A stretch of DNA of 64,000 nucleotides from Coffea arabica (Eukaryota > Streptophyta > Magnoliopsida > Gentianales > Rubiaceae): assembly GCF_036785885.1 (NCBI RefSeq), contig NC_092329.1, forward strand, positions 1,550,001 to 1,614,000, read 5' to 3'. Below are positions 1 to 13,065 of the stretch, piece by piece. The position numbers and the translations under genes are program-made. The notes beneath the pieces were generated by a model. That model did no database searches and had not been told where the DNA came from. It saw only the letters and a program-made list of their open reading frames with translations. The first letter of the stretch is position 1. Every line of letters begins with the position of its first letter.

Positions 1-257
1 CTATATCATAAGCTTCAAGGATAAAAGCAGAAGTAATATTTAAATTGCAACCAAAATAAGGAATAAGAAACAAAGCAGCTTCAAATGCGATTTCTTTGCA
101 AGTTGTGTTTGATTGTTATTATCTTTGCCTTTTGGGTTTCTTTTATTTTCAAATAAATTTGGTATCATATTGCTTTGCTATAATGATGGTTGCCCTTTTC
201 ATTTCTTTTATTTTTTGATTCATTTACTAAATTTCATTTGATTTGTTGATTTGTCAG

Positions 258-2009
258 ATATCTGACATACGTGAACGGCATTATGAGAAGATGGGAATTG
301 GGAGCAGTTATCTTTTCAGATTGGACGATGGATATGTGGTGGGTGAGACGAAATAAATTGTTCATATAGTTTCATGAAAGATAAACTTATACCAGTCAGA
401 TTGGCTGAAAACCAATAGCAGATCGATAGAATTTTGCAGAAGCAAAGATATTCATGCCCTTTTTTCTGGCTTCCTTCTACATCAGTTAGCTACTTAATTT
501 AGCTTGATGTTGCTTTCTAGTAATTTCTCATTGCCACCAGAGAGACAGCTGCCTGAGCAATGACAGAGGGGCTGAATAAATATCAGAATCTTTTGCACTA
601 CCCTGTTCCATGAGTTTGAGATTTTTAATTCCTGCAGCCATCAGTTTATGTGTTCCATTTTCTCTTATTTGTTTGACTTCTATTGCCTCTTTCCGTTATG
701 CTTCCTTAATTTGAATGTCTCTTTTCTTGTGCATTGCACAGCTATTGTGTGAACTATCTGTCTAATTTGGGAATCGGTCTTGTTTTTCCTCCCCACCCCC
801 CCTTTTTTTTTGTGGGGGAGGGGGGGGGGGTTTGGTTGGTATTTAGGTGCTAGCAAGCACCTGAAGATATTTCTCCTGGCCTTAAAAAATATGCTTGCTA
901 AGATAGACTACCTTATGTTGTAGATCCCGAACCAATCCATGTTTTAATACCTATATTCTTATTTCAAGTATAAAGGAACTAAATCTCAATATATTGCATT
1001 TCTTTCCACTTCTTTGTTAAACATCATTTTATTTGTACATTCTCCAGGTTGATGCAACAAAGCGTGGTGGAATTGCTAGGTTTATAAACCATTCATGTGA
1101 GGTAACTAGTATGAAACCCATGGTTCTGTGCCATGACATGGTGGACTTTTGACTTGACATGATTTTGTCACTTTCAAATCATATACTGCAGCCTAATTGC
1201 TATACGAAGGTCATAAGTGTGGAAGGTCAGAAAAAGATTTTCATATATGCCAAGCGTCATATTGCAGCTGGTGAAGAAATTACTTATAACTATAAGTTCC
1301 CTTTGGAGGAGAAAAAGATTCCCTGCAATTGTGGTTCAAGGAGGTAATTGCCGATTTCAATTCTTGGTTCCATAGTGTTGCGATGATGTGGTACAAGTGC
1401 CATACCATTTACTGGTGATGTGGAACTCCAGAGTTTGGTTGATGAATGGATTAGATTATCATTTTTAGATCAGTCTGTATATGGATTACTGATAAGCCTT
1501 AAGCATCCATTATACGGTCAGGCATTCTGGAAATTTCTGCATGCTCATATATGATACTGCCAAATTTAGTAAGTACTTAGACATTCAAAATTGTGCATTA
1601 TGATAACACAAATGATTAATTATGTCATTCTAGCATGTCTAGTTTATGTTTCATTTCTTGAGGTTGTATGGCATCGTGGTTTGTGGTCGGTGTTTCAACT
1701 GGTAATCAGCTTTACTTTTTAGTTTTAAGCTTTATAGAATGTTCTCATGTATTTAAATATTATGATACTTAAATTTGTTTATCAGAGACAATGACATGCC
1801 AGCATGGTTGAAACTATTATTGTCATGTTTGGCCTGTGAATGCAAGAAAAATGTAATCACTCTAGATGATATTAATACTAGTAAAATTGTCATGTGATCT
1901 AGTCTGTTACTTTTTAATTTCCAACAAACTGTTGAATTTCATAAAACACATTACCTTGACTTTCAAGAAACTTGCATGGATCTTCAGGTGTCGTGGCTCG
2001 CTGAATTGA
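258..2009 (+). CDS. ATXR7: ATXR7-like histone H3K4 methyltransferase, C-terminal SET and post-SET exons (5' part outside window)
   Basis: Four coding exons join in frame: 258-338, 1048-1101, 1192-1343 and 1988-2009, with the stop TGA at 2007-2009. The first exon shown follows an AG acceptor and continues an upstream reading frame, so only the C-terminus is present. Visible motifs are [14 protein letters not shown] (the NHSC cofactor-binding signature of SET domains), [10 protein letters not shown] (catalytic tyrosine region) and the post-SET zinc cluster CNCGSRRC followed by RGSLN at the very end. This ending is characteristic of SET1-class enzymes and, in plants, of ATXR7/SDG25, which deposits histone H3K4 methylation in the nucleus and acts on flowering genes such as FLC. 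No break is seen in the visible part. Assignment to ATXR7 rather than another COMPASS-type plant SET protein is by recognition, not a search. Confidence 0.88.
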
Positions 2010-4904
2010 GAGGCTTGAGGAGTTTAAGCTGGTTTGTTCATATATTAATCTTGCAATGAGTGTCTTAAAAGCAGCAACTATATCCTCCTTATTAATCTTT
2101 TGCTATTCTTTTTTCAGGCGATTCCTTGGATGTTAAAGCTGACGAGTCCCCAGAGGATTGGAACTGCTGCTTTTTTTTTTTTTTTTTTTTGGTGGGGGGT
2201 AGGTATGGGGCATGTTTCCTTCGCATTTCATCTTTTTGGGTTTTTCTTGTTTCATCCATCTACTTTCAGTTCTTATAAAATACAGCCGCTACCAAATTGC
2301 TTTAACCATAGTTTTTAAACGCAAGCTGATTAAAAGGGCACAATGGAGATCATACCCAAAGGGCTGATTGATAATTCTGCATCGATGTGTTAAATTAATT
2401 CGGGAATTGTTTAAGCTCAATGTTTCAGCCTTCAAGTGATGTCAATTCATTGTTTCTGCAAAACTTCAGTATTGTCACTCTGCTCCTCTTGAAGCTTTTA
2501 CGTTTCAGATAACATTTTCTTCCTAATTTTATTTGGCCTTTACATGCGTTGGGGGATCGGGGGGAGAAGTGGATGAAAATGAGTAGTTGAGCGGTCTCCA
2601 TCTGTGTATTTGTCAAAATTACAAGAGACCACACACTATGGTTCTGGTCCTTAGTAAGCTGTTACCACCAGGTGCTTCCTTTATCATGGATATCTGAATG
2701 TGTTGGATGTCTCTCTCTCTCAACTCTTCCTGTGGGTTTCGGACCCATTGCATGTGTGTTCTCAAAATTTCTGCAAATTAATGTCAAAATCGTGAATGTA
2801 AAAAGTTTAACTGAGAGACATAATAGTGGTTCATCAAAACTATAAAGCTAGCGGACCATTACTTAATAGTATTTCTCTTGAGAAGGAGTTTTAATGTCTG
2901 AATATTCTAAGAGGGATTGCTTGTTAGTCAACAATAAGCAATTAGGATTCCCCTTTCAAATTGTCCATAATATAAGTGATTCATCATGCTTCTGCGAGTG
3001 TCTCTGAAGAAGTGAAAAGTATCTCTATATATGTTGCTAGACTGCAAGAAAAGGCAGTTTGGAGTCCTAGATATGATAGTGAAGTTATCTGACCTGCATG
3101 GCTTATAGCTATTGACGCCTTAAATGTGGTTTCAGGTTATCCCATTCACGTTCTTCTTGTAAACGAGGTAGGTGCTGGCGACCAGTTTTGGACTTTTGCT
3201 ACCTTATCCGATGTTGATGATTACTGACTCGTGTGCATATCCTTGTAGATATCTCTGAGTTGCAGATGAGTTTCTCCTCTTAAGAACTGAAAATTGGTGT
3301 TTTCTGTTTTTTGCATTTGGGCACTTTTGGGCTTTAATGTGTATAGAATTGCCCCATACCGTCATTGTTTTCGAAATGGTATATAAATTAGTTACCTGAT
3401 ACCGTACAGAATTATCATGGTTTACATTTGTAGTGAATATAAGAGATTTCTTAGTCTTTATGGGTATCATAGTTTGTCATCAATACCATGAGAGTTAAAG
3501 GGTATATATGTGAAATGAAATCATATGACTAATTCTCTTTGATTATCAATAATACATTTCAGAGGCCAGCAAGCGGCCTGCTCAATTTTTTCAATCAAGT
3601 GTTATAATGTATTGTTCTCCCCTTCCGGGAGTGAATTAATGCTACTTGATTGCACCCGCAGCTTATTACATTTGGGCTGAAGCCAGTTTACTATTGATTC
3701 CATAAATTTTATTTTCGGGTGATTAAACTTTTCTTTTGTTAGACAGTATTGAAACAAGAAATTACAGTCATATTTTCTATCTAAAAAAGCAAAACTGTGG
3801 ATTACAAAGTATCAAATCGCACCTCATTGCTCCTTGAGAAGCCATGGACTTGGATTTGAGAATGCTGTTGATTTTTGTGTTGGACTAATATTACTAGATG
3901 TTTGTCTCAAGTGAATGTAGTATGAGTGAATATAATAACTCCCCTTTTGAATTTCTCATTGCGGCTCTGGTGTTGTTACATGGCTGCAAATATAGGCTTC
4001 TGAAACATCAATGAGGAGGGATGCCATGTCCTGCCTGAGTGTAACACAAAATAATTATTATTTTGGTTCAATTTTGTTAGCAAAAAATCTTCTCAAATGC
4101 TGATAAACCCTTTTCTCCTTTTGGTTATATTTTAAAGTTTTATCAAGTGCACAACAGATCTCAGCATTTTACATACCAATTTTTGTGTAAGAGGAGGTCA
4201 TACAAATCCCAATTATTAGTTATTTTCACTTTTTATGGCGCAGGAACAATCCAGTAATGTATATATCTATTCAAATTGCAAAGTCGAAGATTATCAAGGC
4301 CCTTTGGTATGTGCTTCTATCTCTTTCTATAAGTGATCATACACCCCCGAATTCTCATCTTCTCATTTGTCCAGCTCATGACTACGTTAAGAATTACGTT
4401 AAACACCAATCCTCGCAGCTCAGTGTGTTCGTTTCTTCCAAAGTTCTAACAATGAATCAGCATTTATCTGACGTTAAATTTTTTTTTCCCCTTATGGTTC
4501 CTGTTGGGTCCACAATAGAGTGCATTTCAGCTTCGGTGACGGGTGCTGTGTGTTGGGAGTGTAGAATGTTTTAGCGCAAACATTAACGTAGCATTGTTTT
4601 GACCTTCGTGTGGTGGAGGGTGTTTTGAGTGAAGCGTCTGTCTAGATGTTGGATGGAAGGGAGAATTGTCCATTTCACTCGTACCAAAATCAATTGACGA
4701 GGCATTAAGATTTGAGGGAGGATACAATAACTATTTTCCTCTTTGATGAAGAGCAAGGAGAGAATCTGTCATACAATTGCAACTGCAATCATATAGCATA
4801 TAAAATAGACAGACACCATACATTTTGGAGGTAATGAAGAGAGTTGGCTGATTGATTGCTGAAACAATTAATTTAGTTGTAAACCATGCCACTGACATTC
4901 TTTG
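2010..4904. other. 3' UTR and intergenic sequence downstream of ATXR7; no gene seen
   Basis: No open frame here resembles a protein. A strong acceptor-like site (pyrimidine tract then CAG, about 2104-2118) lies 110 bases after the ATXR7 stop and could mark a spliced 3' UTR. A 20-base T run lies near 2170. The rest is AT-rich with nothing recognised. Confidence 0.4.
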
Positions 4905-4949
4905 CCGACTTAAGCTAAAATGGAGGAGTACGAGTAGAAGGATTTGCGT
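4905..4949 (+). repeat. Duplicated 5' half of a tRNA-Tyr gene
   Basis: This stretch repeats the acceptor and D-arm side of the tRNA-Tyr relic that starts at 4953. It contains CCGACTTAAGCTAAAATGG, a GAGTA segment and GTAGAAGGATTTG, matching the downstream copy apart from substitutions and a few inserted bases. It has no 3' half, so it is a partial tandem duplication. Confidence 0.65.
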
Positions 4950-4952
4950 TTG

Positions 4953-5060
4953 CCGACCTTAGCTCAAATGGAAGAGTAGAAGGATTTGGCAAAACCAGAG
5001 ACGAACAAGTCCTGCAGTTGCAAAATCCTTTGGTTGTCGGTTCAAGTCCGGCAGGTCGGT
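4953..5060 (+). pseudogene. tRNA-Tyr-derived gene, probably a pseudogene
   Basis: The 5' strand CCGACCT (4953-4959) pairs perfectly over seven bases with AGGTCGG (5053-5059). TA plus a D arm (GCTC..GAGT) follows, and the T arm GTCGG-TTCAAGT-CCGGC pairs over five bases with a canonical T loop. The acceptor and D-arm bases are those of plant nuclear tRNA-Tyr genes, which carry an intron after the anticodon; here the 108-base length also implies an intron-like insert. The anticodon region reads GAAGGATTTGGC instead of the expected GTA anticodon context, has an extra base, and the discriminator is T. That makes a functional tRNA unlikely. The A-box and B-box regions are largely retained, so transcription by Pol III is still possible. 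Confidence 0.7.
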
Positions 5061-6409
5061 GTCTGCAATTGTTATAGGCCTTATTTTTAACTATCTTCCC
5101 TTGTATTTAAGTTTTTGGGGTGTGTGTTTGTTGGGGGTCCAGAATAAACTATACTAAGATTGTGGCTTGTCATATACACAGGTTTGATGGGAACAAGCTC
5201 CATTAAGGTCCAAGTTTTATTACAAGTTTACAGACAAACTGTTTCGGGGTGTCATTGGCCCATAGAAGTAGGTTTTACCAGTGCAAATGAATGGTTATTA
5301 CATAGGCGTCTCTAGCAACTGGCTTTTTGTTTCAATCTATTATTTTTGTTTTCATATATGCTGTGCGGATGTTTTGTGTATTCTATTGGTAATTATTAGT
5401 TGAATAATTATGTGAAGGAGTTGATCTGACTATAACTCATATAACTCTTATAACAATGAATCACCGATCTTTTTCGAAGCCAATCAAGACATATTCTAGC
5501 TTACCTCCTCTTTGATTCACTTTACTTTCCTAACCACTACGTCCCTCTTTGGTAGTCTTCATCAGTAAGTTGTTGGGTTGCCAGTTAGTCTACTACAAGA
5601 TTAAATCTCCATTCCACACCGTTGTGTGCCAACAAAGATGTAACTTCTCCATTCGTTCTCAACCGGGAGACGACCACTAATAACTCACATGACAATTACC
5701 ATTACCCTTATAACCATATAATCAGCATTTGGAGCATAAGAGCACAAGTTAGACAAAATCACCAGTGGAAGAACAAGAGGTCCAATTTGCAGGGAGCTGC
5801 AGCGCATCTTCAAATACCTTACTAATGATGGCCTGCCAAAGTCAGAAAAATAGAAAGATAGCACTGCTTGTGGGAGGGGCAGGAGAGATATGAGCCAGCG
5901 GAGGCCATTGGGATGTGTACAACAAGGAAAACACTGGCCACATCACCCCAAGAGTTTGGAGATTTTTTTCTTTAGCTTTGACGAGTTCAAGAGAATGATG
6001 ACAGCGATCTGCGTTCCTAATAGAGTACAACAATAGTAACAATGCTGTGCTGCTCTCTCCTCATCCAACACCTACCTGCACCTCCTACTCTACGCCCAAC
6101 AGGGCCTAATATTTTCTACTACATGACCCAAAAAAAAAAAACACACACACACACACACACTTCCCCCATTTTGTTCTCGTTATAACGTTATCGTACATCA
6201 CATGCTGTGGCTATTTTAGGTATCTGAACATGCTTTCATGCAGATAAACCGCCACCCTGTCTGCATATAATAAGCTAATCTTTGGATCCCTAGTTCCCAC
6301 AAAGATGCTGTCATATATCAAACAGAATTTGCCCAAAATGCTTGTCATTCCCATTGCATGAGTGCACACAAATAATATCTCAAGCTTCATTTGCATTTAT
6401 AACAGCAGC
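5061..6409. other. Intergenic; likely 3' flank of the YjbQ-like gene
   Basis: No coding region is supported. An A-run followed by a (CA)n microsatellite lies at about 6130-6161. The last few hundred bases are probably the 3' UTR of the minus-strand gene ending at 6410. Confidence 0.4.
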
Positions 6410-9400
6410 TTAAAGGCCATTGAGGGTAACCACAATTTGACGAGCAGTACCAAAGTCACGGTGCTCACACAGCCATATTCCCTGTATCACCAAAAAGGGA
6501 ACTGTTTAAGAAACCAACCTTTCAATAATTGATGCATTGGAACAAATTCCATTAGCTTCTAAGGGTCAATATTTTATCTTTTAATCACTGGAAGCAAATA
6601 TACAAAATTGAAATCCGAATTAACAAAAGTAATCATGTCTTAGAAACTTCATTACATAGTACCGAGAGATTAACAAGGGACATCCCAAGAGTTGTTTATT
6701 ACTACTAAAACTAACTATACTCATTCTAGTTCTTCACAACATCAGACATTCCCACTATAAATTGCTTGTTCCATTGACCGTATATTACCTAATACTCCAG
6801 TCTTTATAATTAAAGAAAACTCACCAGACTCCTAGTCGAAGTATCGGCTCAGAATATAAATAAAATATGTCTCCGCACTATGAATATATAGCATCGGAAC
6901 AATGATTAATCAATCATCATAGCCATGGCATAAGCGGACGATGGATCTTTGAATTGAAGTTCAACCATCTGTAGCTCATTACTCTACAATTTTTGATATT
7001 GTTTTGCATATATCAATTTGAATCAGAACGTCTAACATGCACCTTCACTTACTGTATTTAGTTGTTAAATCTCAGAAACCTAATCCTATGACCTATATTC
7101 TTCTACCAATCAATTCAGAACCAACACACCAGATTATCCGATATAGTTCGCTGCAATTTGTGCAACTATTAAATGAATAGATATAGGGTCCTATTGGATG
7201 GTGTGTGTTTTTGGGTGTTTGTCTAGAAATTTACTCTAGATTATTTTAATTGTTTTAGGCGTGTTTGTCCAAAACACCCCCTCCACCCTCCTACCCTGAC
7301 CACCTGCCACCCACCCCTGATCACCGCCCCCTCCCTCCTCATTTCCCCCACTACCCACCACCTGCCGCCTCTCCTCTCCACAGTATGTACTCAAGGGAAG
7401 GCATGCACGTGAGAAGGAAGTTTAAGCTGCTCCAAATGGCTACACTTTAAGTAGGCATAGAATTCTTTCCTTATTGGAACCCAACAAGCCATGCAGATGA
7501 CAAAGTTTGAATCTCCTTCCTTCTGCTGAGAAAATGATGAAGCCCCTCTTTCATTTGGGCTTTAGATTGGTTAACTAAACGATGAAGTAAACATGTTTGG
7601 ATTAAACAAACTGGATATATCCATATGAAACATGAATGCCACAAATGAATGCTAACTTTGGTTTGGTAAACCAAAGCCAAAGCCAATAACACACAGACTA
7701 TTCGAGCAATGTACAGTATAAGGTTGACAAGAAGGGTATGTTGGAAGCATGAAATTGGTCAACATGTACTTTGGGTAAAAAGGGAAAATTTTTATGAAAC
7801 AGCAAGAAGAGAATGCAGTACCTGCCAAGTTCCCATGTTAAGCTTTCCATTGGTAATTGGTATCCTACACGACCCAAACACACTGTCAATGGCTTTTTCA
7901 ACAATAATAAAACATAACAACATTCCAACAAAAGATAACGAACTAGATTTACGTCAGGGTGCAGCCAAACATTGATGACTTGATGTGAGCGGGCATGTCA
8001 TCTGGACCTGCAGAATAATACAATTCTTGATCATCATTTTGAGATTTGTAAACAATTAACTCAAAAATATTTTGACAAATAGGATTTTACAACTTCATGC
8101 CACTTAGCCACCATTCTGGCTGCAATTTGATATTTCACAATTGGCATTTGAAATTTTCCATTCGAGGAACGAAATATTTAAACATGAATATAATTATGCA
8201 AAATGGTGTCTCAGTGTCTGCAATTTGCAAGAGATATACTGCTTGATCAACTGAAATTTCTTCAACCATGCATAGTAAAAAGTTAAAGAAGGTTTGGTGT
8301 CATGAGCACAAGAAATACAGCCAAATGATGGGACAACATAATATGCACTTGTCACAAGAGGCAAGCAAAAGGAGATGGAAACAAGACCTCAAAGATAACA
8401 ACATATGTGGCATATCTTGATTTAGTTATCATCTCCAGATATTGCAATAGTTGCCAATTTCTTTGGATGTCTGATACTTAAACTACAAGATATGCCAATC
8501 CCTTCTGACAGTTCAAATTGCATTATACAGCAAGCTAAATAAAGACATGAGAACAAGAACTCGAAATTAGCAAGATACTTGGCGAATCATAATTTGTTCT
8601 CTCGAAACTTTGCAATCCAACACTTAATATAAAACTTCAGCACAGAGAAAGAAACCAAAACTTCCTAACAAACCCCTACCACCCTGCCACTTCAAGTTTA
8701 GAACCTTGGACCACATGCATCATGCTGCAAGAGTTCAATTTAACCTCTTTCTTCATCATATACTGTAGAATAACTTACCTCCTCCACTTCAGGAAGAGGA
8801 TGATGATGCTAGTTATAAAAGATATATCCAGGCGCGTAAACAAATTTACAAAAAGGATTGGGTTAGGGTAGAATAAACTTTCATTAAAACTCTTCCTTGA
8901 TAAAAAGTTCCTCTAACAAATGCAGAAATTGAACATACTAGCAGACCCATAAATGAAATATTAATTTCATGAAAAAAATAATTGCAAATAAAAAAAAAGC
9001 TTTCCAGGCAAATGGAACAATCTGCAAAGCAGAGAATCTTGCTCTCAGGAAAATAGGCCATAGACTAACCTTCCAATGTATGCTTCCATGGAGCTGAAGT
9101 TCCCTGGAATCAAGTTTCAAATATAAATAACACAGGAAACAGACAATATACACTATTGCATCTAAATATTCAACTAACAAGCTTACCTCAGGAACTACCC
9201 TGTTCAGAAATGTCTCAGTATCATCTCGAACATCAGAGTCATAGTTCTCATTAATGGTCAATGAAGCACTGGTATGCTGCACTGATGCATCAAGGAAAAA
9301 GGAAAATAAATGCTCCACAATATGAGCTATGGGTTCGTCACACTTACACCAATTAAGATCTGGTTAACTTACCACTATGGCCCTAGAGTTTGAGAAATTA

Positions 9401-12400
9401 TGGACCCCTTTTGACTGAATAGTCAACTAACAAAAAAACCCTCACTGTCAAATTCCATTACACCAAAAAGACTACATTTTAAGTGTCTATGACATTTTCT
9501 GTTGCCAAAGTAACCTTTTAACAATGCTTAGTCATCAAGTTAGGGTAGTGTATTAATAAGAATAGGAATACTTCTAACAAAACAAAAACAAATTTTATCT
9601 AGCATACTTTACTTCTAAGAAAACAGTTCCATTGAATAACCCACTTATACAAATTGATAAAGCAAATACTTCTAAGAAAACAAATTCCATCAAGAATACA
9701 AATATTTCTAAGAGTACAAACCAGGATGTAACGCAATCTTATAGCAATCCCATATTTAGCTTTTTTATTTTTCATGAACAATTAGCAACATATTACTAGA
9801 TAACACCTACTTGAACACTTAAAACCTCAATGATATTAACTTAAAACCTCAATGATATTAGTCTACATAGTTAAAAACCTGATAGATGCATAAAATCCAA
9901 GACTGACACAGGGAAACATGCATCACCAGAATGACATCTTTCTGACAATGCATCAAGAAAACAGTATTGGTTCCTAATATTGCATAACCTTTTATATTTT
10001 ACTAATTGATTAATCCCTTTTTCTTAGAAAACAAAAATAAAATATCTACAGGAAAAAAGTGGGTAACTAATAAAATTGTAATAAATTGCTTTGATATTAA
10101 AAAAAATTTCAGCTACAAATTTAGAATAAAATAAACTATTAAACGTTCTTTGTTTGCTCGGAAGAAAATAAAAGCAATAGTTTGCAGGATTTCAGGGTAA
10201 CACTAGTAATCAATGGTCAATTAGTGTAAAAAAAACGATGAGATAATCTACAACAGTCTTTCTTTTCTAAATATGTAATTATCAAAACCTAATGAATCTT
10301 AATAGGGGATGCAATTTTTTAAATTAAATGCCTATTGTAATTTTCTGCTTTTTTTAAGACAGATTCATCATGATTGCTAAGTAATATCCAAAAGATCTAA
10401 AAATATATGGAGTACTTCCAGAGTTCCAAAAGTTGATTACACTATCAGGTATTATTAGACAAAATAAATGTGCTAGACTTTCTATGCATCAGTAAAAATC
10501 AACTTTAGAGAGAGAAAGAGAGGGAGTCTGTGTGGTGATAATGATAAAATTAAGATCTAAAGATACCAGCATAAGCAATCACTTTAAGAAAATGGCTATA
10601 CCAAGAAATGCATCTACCATAATACAATAAGATTTTACAAAGGGTTCTGATGAAAAATATATGAATCTAGATTGCCAAATGAATATGGAAACTAACCATA
10701 TAATTGTTAAAGATGCATTTAAAATAGAAATAAGTAAACCAAAATAGTTAAAGGATTTCAAGATTAAACCATTTTTAGTATGACAATCTAGAGGTATTAA
10801 GCTGAAAAGACACCATAACCCTACCCACTATTCTGATATTAAAATCAGAAGTACGGAAATCTAGTCGATAAAGTTTAGATTGCCCTCATTGTTTTATACC
10901 TTTCTTTTGAATTATCTTTTATACATACATACTAGTCTGAGGAATTAAAATATTTATCTTATTACATTAACTTGCTCATCCTCTCCCTCCTCCACCTCCT
11001 AATAATCCAACAATTTAAAAAAAAAAAAAGAATCCAGGACAAAAACATAGAACAGGCCAATCAACAAATTATAAATACTAATGCACTCATTTGCCGGACA
11101 TTTGCAGACTTGAAGAATCAAAAGGGTGCACACAAAAAGACATCCCCATATAAAGAATAGAAATGCAACTTATAGAAACTATGAAACAGTCAACAACAAA
11201 AGCAACCTGTCCCCAACATTGTACAGACCAGCAGACCTGGTTGTACTATCGGAAGAAAATATGATGGTTTCAGAGGTAGAGGGAATGTAGAGGTGTGGAG
11301 GTGGCTGCCATAGCAACAAAGGAGATGGATATGCTTGAAGAGAAGAATTAGCGGCAACAAGAGGGCCAGGGGTGGGCAATGCATCTGGCAGTGGCTTGGA
11401 AAGGAGGGGTGGAGAGCAGCACTGTAGCCTAAAGAAAAGAGATAAGAGCAAGAAGGGGCGGTTCAATTGAGGGAAAAAGAGGCAGGGGCTACTAGGGGAT
11501 GAAGGGCAGGTGCATAAAAAAGAGGAAAGGAAGATAGGCACAAGGGAACATGCTGAAGAAAAGGAAGGGAAATATGTATAAGGGACACCTAGTTGGTGAA
11601 GGGGAAGGAGCGTGGAGAAATACAAAGCAGCGAAGAGGGGTGGCCAGCGGAAGAAGCAGAGGAAGGAAGGGGGGGGGGAGTTCCTAGAGAAGGATTGGTC
11701 TGTCAAATACTTACAGAAAAGATGTGCAAGACCACATTTAAAGCCTGACAAGTCTTGCCCAATTTCCTTCAAAATCTGAGACATGGAAAAGGTCACTAAT
11801 CACTACCACCTTCACAAGAATGAAAGTAAAGCACCAAAATAAACAGATGTGCACATGTAGTTATTCCAGGTAATTTTCTCAATATATGAACAAAACATCC
11901 CTCACATTTACCCGTTCGACTTTTTCGTCCCTCACATTTAAAATGATGCATTTAAGTCTCCCGCAAATATGAAGCACACCAATTGAGCTATCTGTCAGGA
12001 TCGATCAGAAGAAGTTTTAGGATCAGGTAAATTTCGGGTCATTGGATATGTAGTGGGTGGGTCAAAATCCCTGATTTAACCTTTTCTACGCCACTAAAAT
12101 TCATAACGCGTGAGTCCTGTGACAGTTTTAAGCTAAGGTTACGGGAACTAGAGTTAGGATCAAGATGGAATCTTTCACTTTTGTGAGGAATGCAAATGCA
12201 TCATTTTAAATGTGAGGAACAAAAAAAAAAGTAAAATTGCAAAACACGAGGGACGTTTTGATTTAAGTACCAACACTCACAGGTTGTGTTAACTAATAGT
12301 AGTACTGCAAAAAATTATTTAAGCACTAATTACTAGCACAAAATATCAAGAACATTTATACAGATTGATGACTGAAAATTACTACTGACAAACAATACCT

Positions 12401-13065
12401 ACAAATGGTACAATGGGAACGTCATACGGCCACACTTGATTTGTACTGGAAAAGAAAATCCTGGGGCGTGAGGGTGGGTTTTAACGGTAAGCGGCAAACA
12501 CCAAAGATCAACGGGGAACATGTTTACCTTCCAGAAGGCCAGAAAAGTTAAGTGGGATTTTAAAAGAATTACCTTTGCAGAAAAGGGGTAAAGCTGCAAA
12601 GCTCAAAGGTGGCATGAAAGCTTTAAAACTGTAGCAAGTAAGAGGCGTATGCTATATTGATGTGGGAAGACAAAGCACAAAAGAATTTGTAGTGGCGATG
12701 CACAGAACAAAATGTTTGTGCAATCCCGCCGGGGGTATAATAGGTGGCGTTACCTTGGAGGTGATAAGATGACAGCCTCGCCTCTGTGGAGGGATGGTAA
12801 TAGTCTTCTGAGCCCACTTGGGTGAGGTAGCAGTAGCAGCCGCGGCGGCACCACCCCCGGAGGAAGCCATGAACGGGAATGAGCGGTGACGGTGGATTGT
12901 CCTCCTCTTGGGAATCTGAGTTGCAGTGCGGAGGGATTTTAATCTGATGATGGGTCCCGGTCCCAGGCACAACTGGTTGGCGGCGAAGGTTGTTGTTAAT
13001 GGGCGACTGGTATCAGAGGAGACGGAGCACACCAAAAATGAAGAGGCCAACGATGAGAGGTTCAT
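6410..13065 (-). CDS. YjbQ/UPF0047 family protein (secondary thiamine-phosphate synthase-like), organelle-targeted
   Basis: Seven exons join in phase, giving 223 aa: 12754-13065, 11715-11775, 9187-9281, 9070-9103, 7953-8007, 7822-7864 and 6410-6481 (stop TAA 6410-6412). The conserved core runs from WAQKTITIPPQRRGCH to the end, with family signatures LQHTSASLTINEN, DMPAHIKSS, LTIPITNGKLNMGTWQG and WLCEHRD. The His and Glu residues in these are the expected metal/active-site positions. Bacterial YjbQ can supply thiamine-phosphate synthase activity; the plant role is not firmly known. Residues 1 to about 65 are Ser/Thr/Arg-rich with few acidic residues, as in a plastid or mitochondrial transit peptide. 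A second in-frame Met (M66, MASSGGG) would give a core-only product. Introns are long (2.4 kb, 1.3 kb, 1.1 kb, 1.0 kb), and intron 1 contains a MITE-like element. Confidence 0.9.
7190..7385. mobile_element. Fragment of a TE terminus with a C-rich tract, inside intron 6 of the YjbQ-like gene
   Basis: TTTTGGGTGTTTGTCTAG and the bases after it resemble the reverse complement of the right end of the element at 46507-47675 (TTTTGGGAGTTTGTCTAAAA). In both places the terminus is followed by a strongly strand-biased C-rich (here) or G-rich (there, opposite strand) tract. No second end or target duplication was found, so this is a partial copy at best. Confidence 0.35.
11891..12260. mobile_element. 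MITE-like element in intron 1 of the YjbQ-like gene
   Basis: Long inverted ends are visible. The left end CAAAACATCCCTCACATTT matches the reverse complement of the right end (CAAAACGTCCCTCGTGTTTT) imperfectly. Inside it, 11931-11953 is a perfect 23-base inverted copy of 12194-12216 (core CTCACATTTAAAATG). The 370-bp size, lack of coding capacity and intronic position fit a non-autonomous DNA transposon. The flanking nine bases are only weakly similar, so a target-site duplication is not established and the superfamily is unknown. Confidence 0.6.

Noticed and set aside
7265-7450. Pro-rich 61-aa plus-strand frame
   Set aside because: It lies in the C-rich tract of a TE-like fragment within an intron of the minus-strand gene.
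11179-11796. 205-aa minus-strand frame
   Set aside because: Only 11715-11775 is coding (exon 2 of the YjbQ-like gene); the rest reads through an intron and is low-complexity Pro/Ser/Phe.
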